Assembly: GCF_000002985.6 (NCBI RefSeq)
Contig: NC_003282.8
Span: 3,472,001 to 3,536,000 of the forward strand
Length of the DNA: 64,000 nt
From: Caenorhabditis elegans
Taxonomy: Eukaryota; Nematoda; Chromadorea; Rhabditida; Rhabditidae
Direction: 5' to 3'
A program made the translations under genes and the position numbers. This document shows, in pieces, positions 60,268 to 64,000 of the stretch; within the stretch, counting starts at the first letter, position 1; the number at the start of each line of letters is the position of its first letter. The notes under the pieces are model-generated. The model saw only the letters and a list, made by a program, of their open reading frames with translations. It did not search any database and had not been told where the DNA came from.

Positions 60268-61651
60268 AGACATTTTTCGGAATTTTTTTCACCTTTTTTT
60301 TTGTGATATTTCTTAATTATTACCTGTTCTTCTTATGTATTGTTGTGGACGGAACGTAAACCTGAACTTTATACAGACGTGACCTTTGGGTCATCATGAA
60401 CTTATCGCGTAAGCGACCTCTCTTTATAATTCATTTACTTCTTACACTTCTTGTAATAAACTACTTCTCTCCTTGTCTCTCGCTCAATACACAACATGTA
60501 TGTATGATACATTATCGATTTTTGATTTTTTCTATATAAATTTCAGTATTTTCTTTTGGTAAACTCTCCCTTTTGCAAAAAATGGCGAATTTTGCTTAAT
60601 TTTCGTGCTTTTTCCACAAAAATCATGGAAATCGCTTAACATTTCGCGTTTCTGGTTCCCCGCAAGTGATTTTCCAATTTCGAAATTTTCACATTTTCCA
60701 GTCCCCGCTGAAAAAATGCGTATTTTCAGGTTTTCAGATCCCCGAAAATCACTATCCACAAAAATAATCAGAAACGTGGGCGGAGCTTCGCAGGCCACGC
60801 CCATGGAAATGTTTCGAAAAAAATCTGTAAGACTCAAAAATTCGGTTTTTCTAATTTCAAATTTTCAAACGGCTTTAAAGGCGCACAGAAATAGGCCATG
60901 CCCACAAAATGGGCAATTTTCGTTTCTTCTCAAAAATTTTTAAAAACTTGATTTTCTCCATTTTTCTAGTTTTAAATAGCGACTTTAAAGGCGCATAGAA
61001 ATAGGCCACGTCCACAAAATATACATTTTCCAAAAAAATTCTGAAAAATTACACAAAATTCGGATCTTCTGATTCTAAAAGTTTGAACAGAGTTCCACAG
61101 AAATAGGCCACGCCCACAAAATTAACAATTTTTTTTCTTCACACAATGAGAGAGTGCAAAGAAAGAAGAGAGTACAGACAGAACGTGCAAAGTCGCTCTA
61201 CGGATGATATGCGGGAAATTCAGAATGTTCATCGATTTGGTTACGACACTGTTCTTTTATTAATTAAATTTTAAAACGCGAAGAAAACCCCATTAACTCA
61301 GGATTTTTTTTTACAAAAACGATCAAAGTTTTGGTAGTTGAGTAGTATGCCTCATGACCCAAAAATATTTCCAGTACGTTTTCCATTAAAAGATTTTTCA
61401 AAAAAGTTAGTTTCCAGATTATAAACTAACAAATTTTAGGTAATTTTTTAAGCCGCTACATTTTTTCTAAAGAAATTTCATTATGAAATTCGGTGTTATC
61501 AGACAATTTCAAAAGTTATAAAGCAATAAAAAGGGGTCACATATATTTTTTTTTTTCGAAGTGGTTAAAATTTACGGGAAAGGTATACTACACAAGTATC
61601 AAAATGCCATACTGCTTTTCAATATTGTACTTTGTTTAAGTATCACAAAAG
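60268..61651. other. 3' region of RabGGTase alpha gene and repeat-rich spacer
   Basis: AATAAA at 60455-60460 is a likely polyadenylation signal. 60580-61100 holds a copy of the repeat in unc-33 intron 8 with three AGAAATAGGCCA(C/T)G(C/T)CCACAAAAT units. No gene seen before the SPK gene at 61652. Confidence 0.6.
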
Positions 61652-64000
61652 ATGTACACTAATGACGAGCTCACGGAATTCATGGATTTCCTAGTGGAAC
61701 AGACAAAGGATTCCATCTATCCATTGGTGGCAAAAAAAGTATTCAAAAAATTTCCCAATCGTCGTTTGATCCCGGAAGATAAGCGTTACCCAAGGTAAAC
61801 AGACCTGGACTTGGCTTTTGTCATCAACTTTTTTGTTTAGATTTTGCTCACATTTTGCACCGAAAATGAACGAATTTAATAAGTACAGTATTGAGGAACG
61901 AATTCGATTGATGTATGCATTACGTGGAAAAGTTGAAGATGATTTTTTGACAAGGTGGGGAATAGTAATGGTGGTGAGAAAAATGAGGAGAGTGTGACCA
62001 AATATTATCGTAAAAAACTATTTTTTTCCAAATTTTATATAATTTTTTAAAATTCGGATACCGTATATTCTCTATTAGTGCGGCACCCCCATCGCTCACC
62101 TTTGACGTCATATGTCTTGATTGATTTTGAAGATATTAAGACCTTTTAAAACATTAAGCATAGAAGGAGTTTTAACAAACATTTCCGTAGTTAAAGACTT
62201 TTTACCAAAATCAAAGGTGACCGAGATATGAGCTGTCAAAGTTGAGTGGTGGGGTGCCGCACTAATAGAGAATATACGGTACTTTTCAATTTGCATCGAA
62301 TTCTGAATTACCGCCAAAACTCCTATCGCAGCTTGATCTACAAAAAATGCGGGAATTTGTTCTACAGAAAATACAATTTTAAACTATGCGAAACCAATTT
62401 AGAAGTATGTGTCTAAATTCCTGCAATTCTCGGAGATCAGCCCAACATGGGACATTCTGACACCACGTGATTTTTTATTGATTTTTCAGGTTTTTTTTGT
62501 GTAATATTACTGGAAATTTTAGTGAGAAATTCAAGATAAATGTAAATTTTTTATTAGAAAGTATGCAAGCAAATCTGTGAAATCAATTTTTTTTCAGGAT
62601 TGACGTCGCTCTTATTCCGACGCTTATAAAATAATTTACGTTTATCTTGAATTTTCTACTAAATTAGCAGTAAAATTACACAATAAACATGAAAAATTAC
62701 ACGAGGTGTCAGGTTGTCCCATTGCTCCACAGTACATGAAACACGGGGTTCTGGCCTTTCTCATTGAATTTTCGCGCTCCATTGACAATCGCCTGACGGA
62801 CAACGCGTGGAAAAGTCGTGTACTCCACGCGGACAACAAACTTTAGTTTTACAACTAAAACGAGCCGCGACGCGACGCGACACGCAACGCGCCGTAAATC
62901 TACACAAAATCTCTCCGACCCAAAATGGCCTAGTTCGGCAACTTCTGCCATTTCGATTTATGAGGGAAGCCAGAATTCCGTGATGAAAGGCGGGAAAATA
63001 TTTTTTGAAAATTTGTGACGTCCGTTACAGCGCATTTCGAATGTTTTTTAGAGCGATTTTTCAAATAACTTTAAATTTATTTGAAAAATTATAAAAAATG
63101 TCACGAAAATTTGCGCTCAAATTAAAAAATAATTACTCGAAATGCGCATCTTCAAATAATATTTTCCCGCCTTTAGTGTGCGATAGGACAGCCTGAAACC
63201 ACAAGAAATCAGGCAAAAAAAAAGAATAATCTATCAATAAAAATGAAAATAATGCAAGCGCGTTCCATCAAACATCGAAATATAGGCAAATTGAGAATTT
63301 TCCAATTTTCAAAAAAATCATATAAAATTTAGAAAAAAAAAGTTGAATTTTTTACCTTTTCGATATAAAATCTGAAATAAATTACAGAATTCAAGCTCAT
63401 GGAACTGTTGAGCTCAATGAAAAACATAGAATCTCAAAATTCATCTCGAATGACGGAACATTTTCCTTGGAAGATGATCGTGAACGTTTATCAATAGACA
63501 CTACAGGACTCGAATTCGTCAGGCTCTTGGACTTCCTTATCGAAAAAACTAGAGATGTCATTGAACCATTGCTGGTGACAAAAAGAATTTTTCAAGAATT
63601 TAGCCGACTTGAGCCCGGTCCGAGGCATAAACATCCTGACAAAATGTATAATAGGAAGTGAGATAGGCATACCAATATAGTTTTTGTATTTAAATCATTT
63701 TATTTTAGATTTCGCTATAGTTTGGCACCAAATATGAATAAATATAGTGACTACAGTATTGAAGACCGGGTTCGATTATTCTTTGCGTTTGGTGGTGAGA
63801 TCGAAGACGATTTTCTGAGGACGTAGGTTTTAAAAGATTTTTTAAACAGTGCATGATTTTTTGTGCACATCAAAAATTAAAAAAAAAACGGGTTTTACAA
63901 ATTTTAAAACAAAATCGATAAATCATGGATTTTCGATATATTTGACCACTTTTTTGTTAAAAGTGGTGTAGTCAAACATTTTCTATTGCCTTATTATATT
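61652..64000 (+). CDS. SPK-domain protein, at least two tandem SPK domains (3'-incomplete)
   Basis: Nematode SPK (DUF545-type) domain protein; the domain occurs with SET, PHD and kinase domains, mostly of unknown function. Exons 61652-61794, 61841-61954, 63388-63657, 63709-63822, continuing past the window edge. Domain 1: DELTEFMDFLVEQTKDSIYP, APKMNEFNKYSIEERIRLMY, LRGKVEDDFL, then GTVELNEKHRISKF. Domain 2 repeats it: FVRLLDFLIEKTRDVIEPLL, YSLAPNMNKYSDYSIEDRVR, FGGEIEDDFL. Splice phases match between the two units, which suggests internal duplication. Intron 2 (1.43 kb) is packed with MITEs. Confidence 0.85.
62059..62281. repeat. MITE with TACCGTATATTCTCTATTAG ends
   Basis: TACCGTATATTCTCTATTAG (left) is the exact inverse of CTAATAGAGAATATACGGTA (right), and the repeat runs on to about 30 bp (GTGCGGCACCCC / GGGGTGCCGCAC). 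About 223 bp, TA at both ends. In the SPK gene intron. Confidence 0.92.
62320..62470. repeat. Decayed copy of the GATCTACAAAAAATGCGGG MITE
   Basis: GCTTGATCTACAAAAAATGC ... GGGACATTCTGACACCACGTG is a degraded relative of the 53889-53999 palindrome. Confidence 0.6.
62705..63203. repeat. MITE of the CAGGTTGTCCCAT family, about 500 bp
   Basis: Left end GTGTCAGGTTGTCCCATTGC, right end CGATAGGACAGCCTGAAACCA. The inner block shares GACAATCGCCTGACGGACAA and ACGCAACGCGCCGTAAATC with the repeat at 50084-50330. Confidence 0.7.

Overview
The window is nematode nuclear DNA, almost certainly Caenorhabditis elegans chromosome IV. The genes are split by short AT-rich introns that end in TTTCAG. There is a large nematode-only chemoreceptor family (srz), and four genes match proteins I know from C. 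elegans: ced-10 (Rac GTPase), tsg-101 (ESCRT-I), unc-33 (CRMP) and a Rab geranylgeranyltransferase alpha subunit. All exon models were made by hand from open frames, splice consensus and family alignment.

Layout. 1-23200 is an accessory, arm-like chemoreceptor cluster. It starts with a 5'-incomplete srh-type receptor, then holds eleven srz loci. The first five are on the minus strand and the last six on the plus strand. Six are intact and have the same five-exon structure (about 300-327 aa). Five are broken by truncation, frameshift, a nonsense codon or transposon insertion. One small secreted-protein gene (7344-7713) sits among them. Almost every locus has a CACCTG E-box 40-150 bp upstream of its first coding exon. 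Palindromic MITEs, hAT-type non-autonomous elements with 8-bp target duplications, a LINE tail and an interstitial telomere-like array lie inside the receptor introns and exons.

23200-34115 holds a small secreted DUF281-like gene (minus), a repeat-rich interval with a complete Tc4/Tc5-type DNA transposon nested in an older MITE (26410-30112), a K50 paired-like homeobox gene (plus), and one isolated intact srz gene (plus).

35379-64000 is a conserved housekeeping and neuronal block. ced-10 and tsg-101 lie head-to-tail on the minus strand, followed by divergent unc-33 (plus, with a tRNA-Arg gene in its last intron), the RabGGTase alpha gene (plus, with a 1.3-kb CTACAGTA minisatellite in an intron), and the 5' part of an SPK-domain gene that runs off the right edge.

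The most unusual observations are: an apparent AT-AC (not GT-AG) intron in tsg-101; the nested Tc4-like element with tRNA-like modules; hAT elements whose interiors are CGGCAAATT arrays; the shared E-box of the srz genes; and an unassigned GC-rich coding-like fragment at 15.3 kb.
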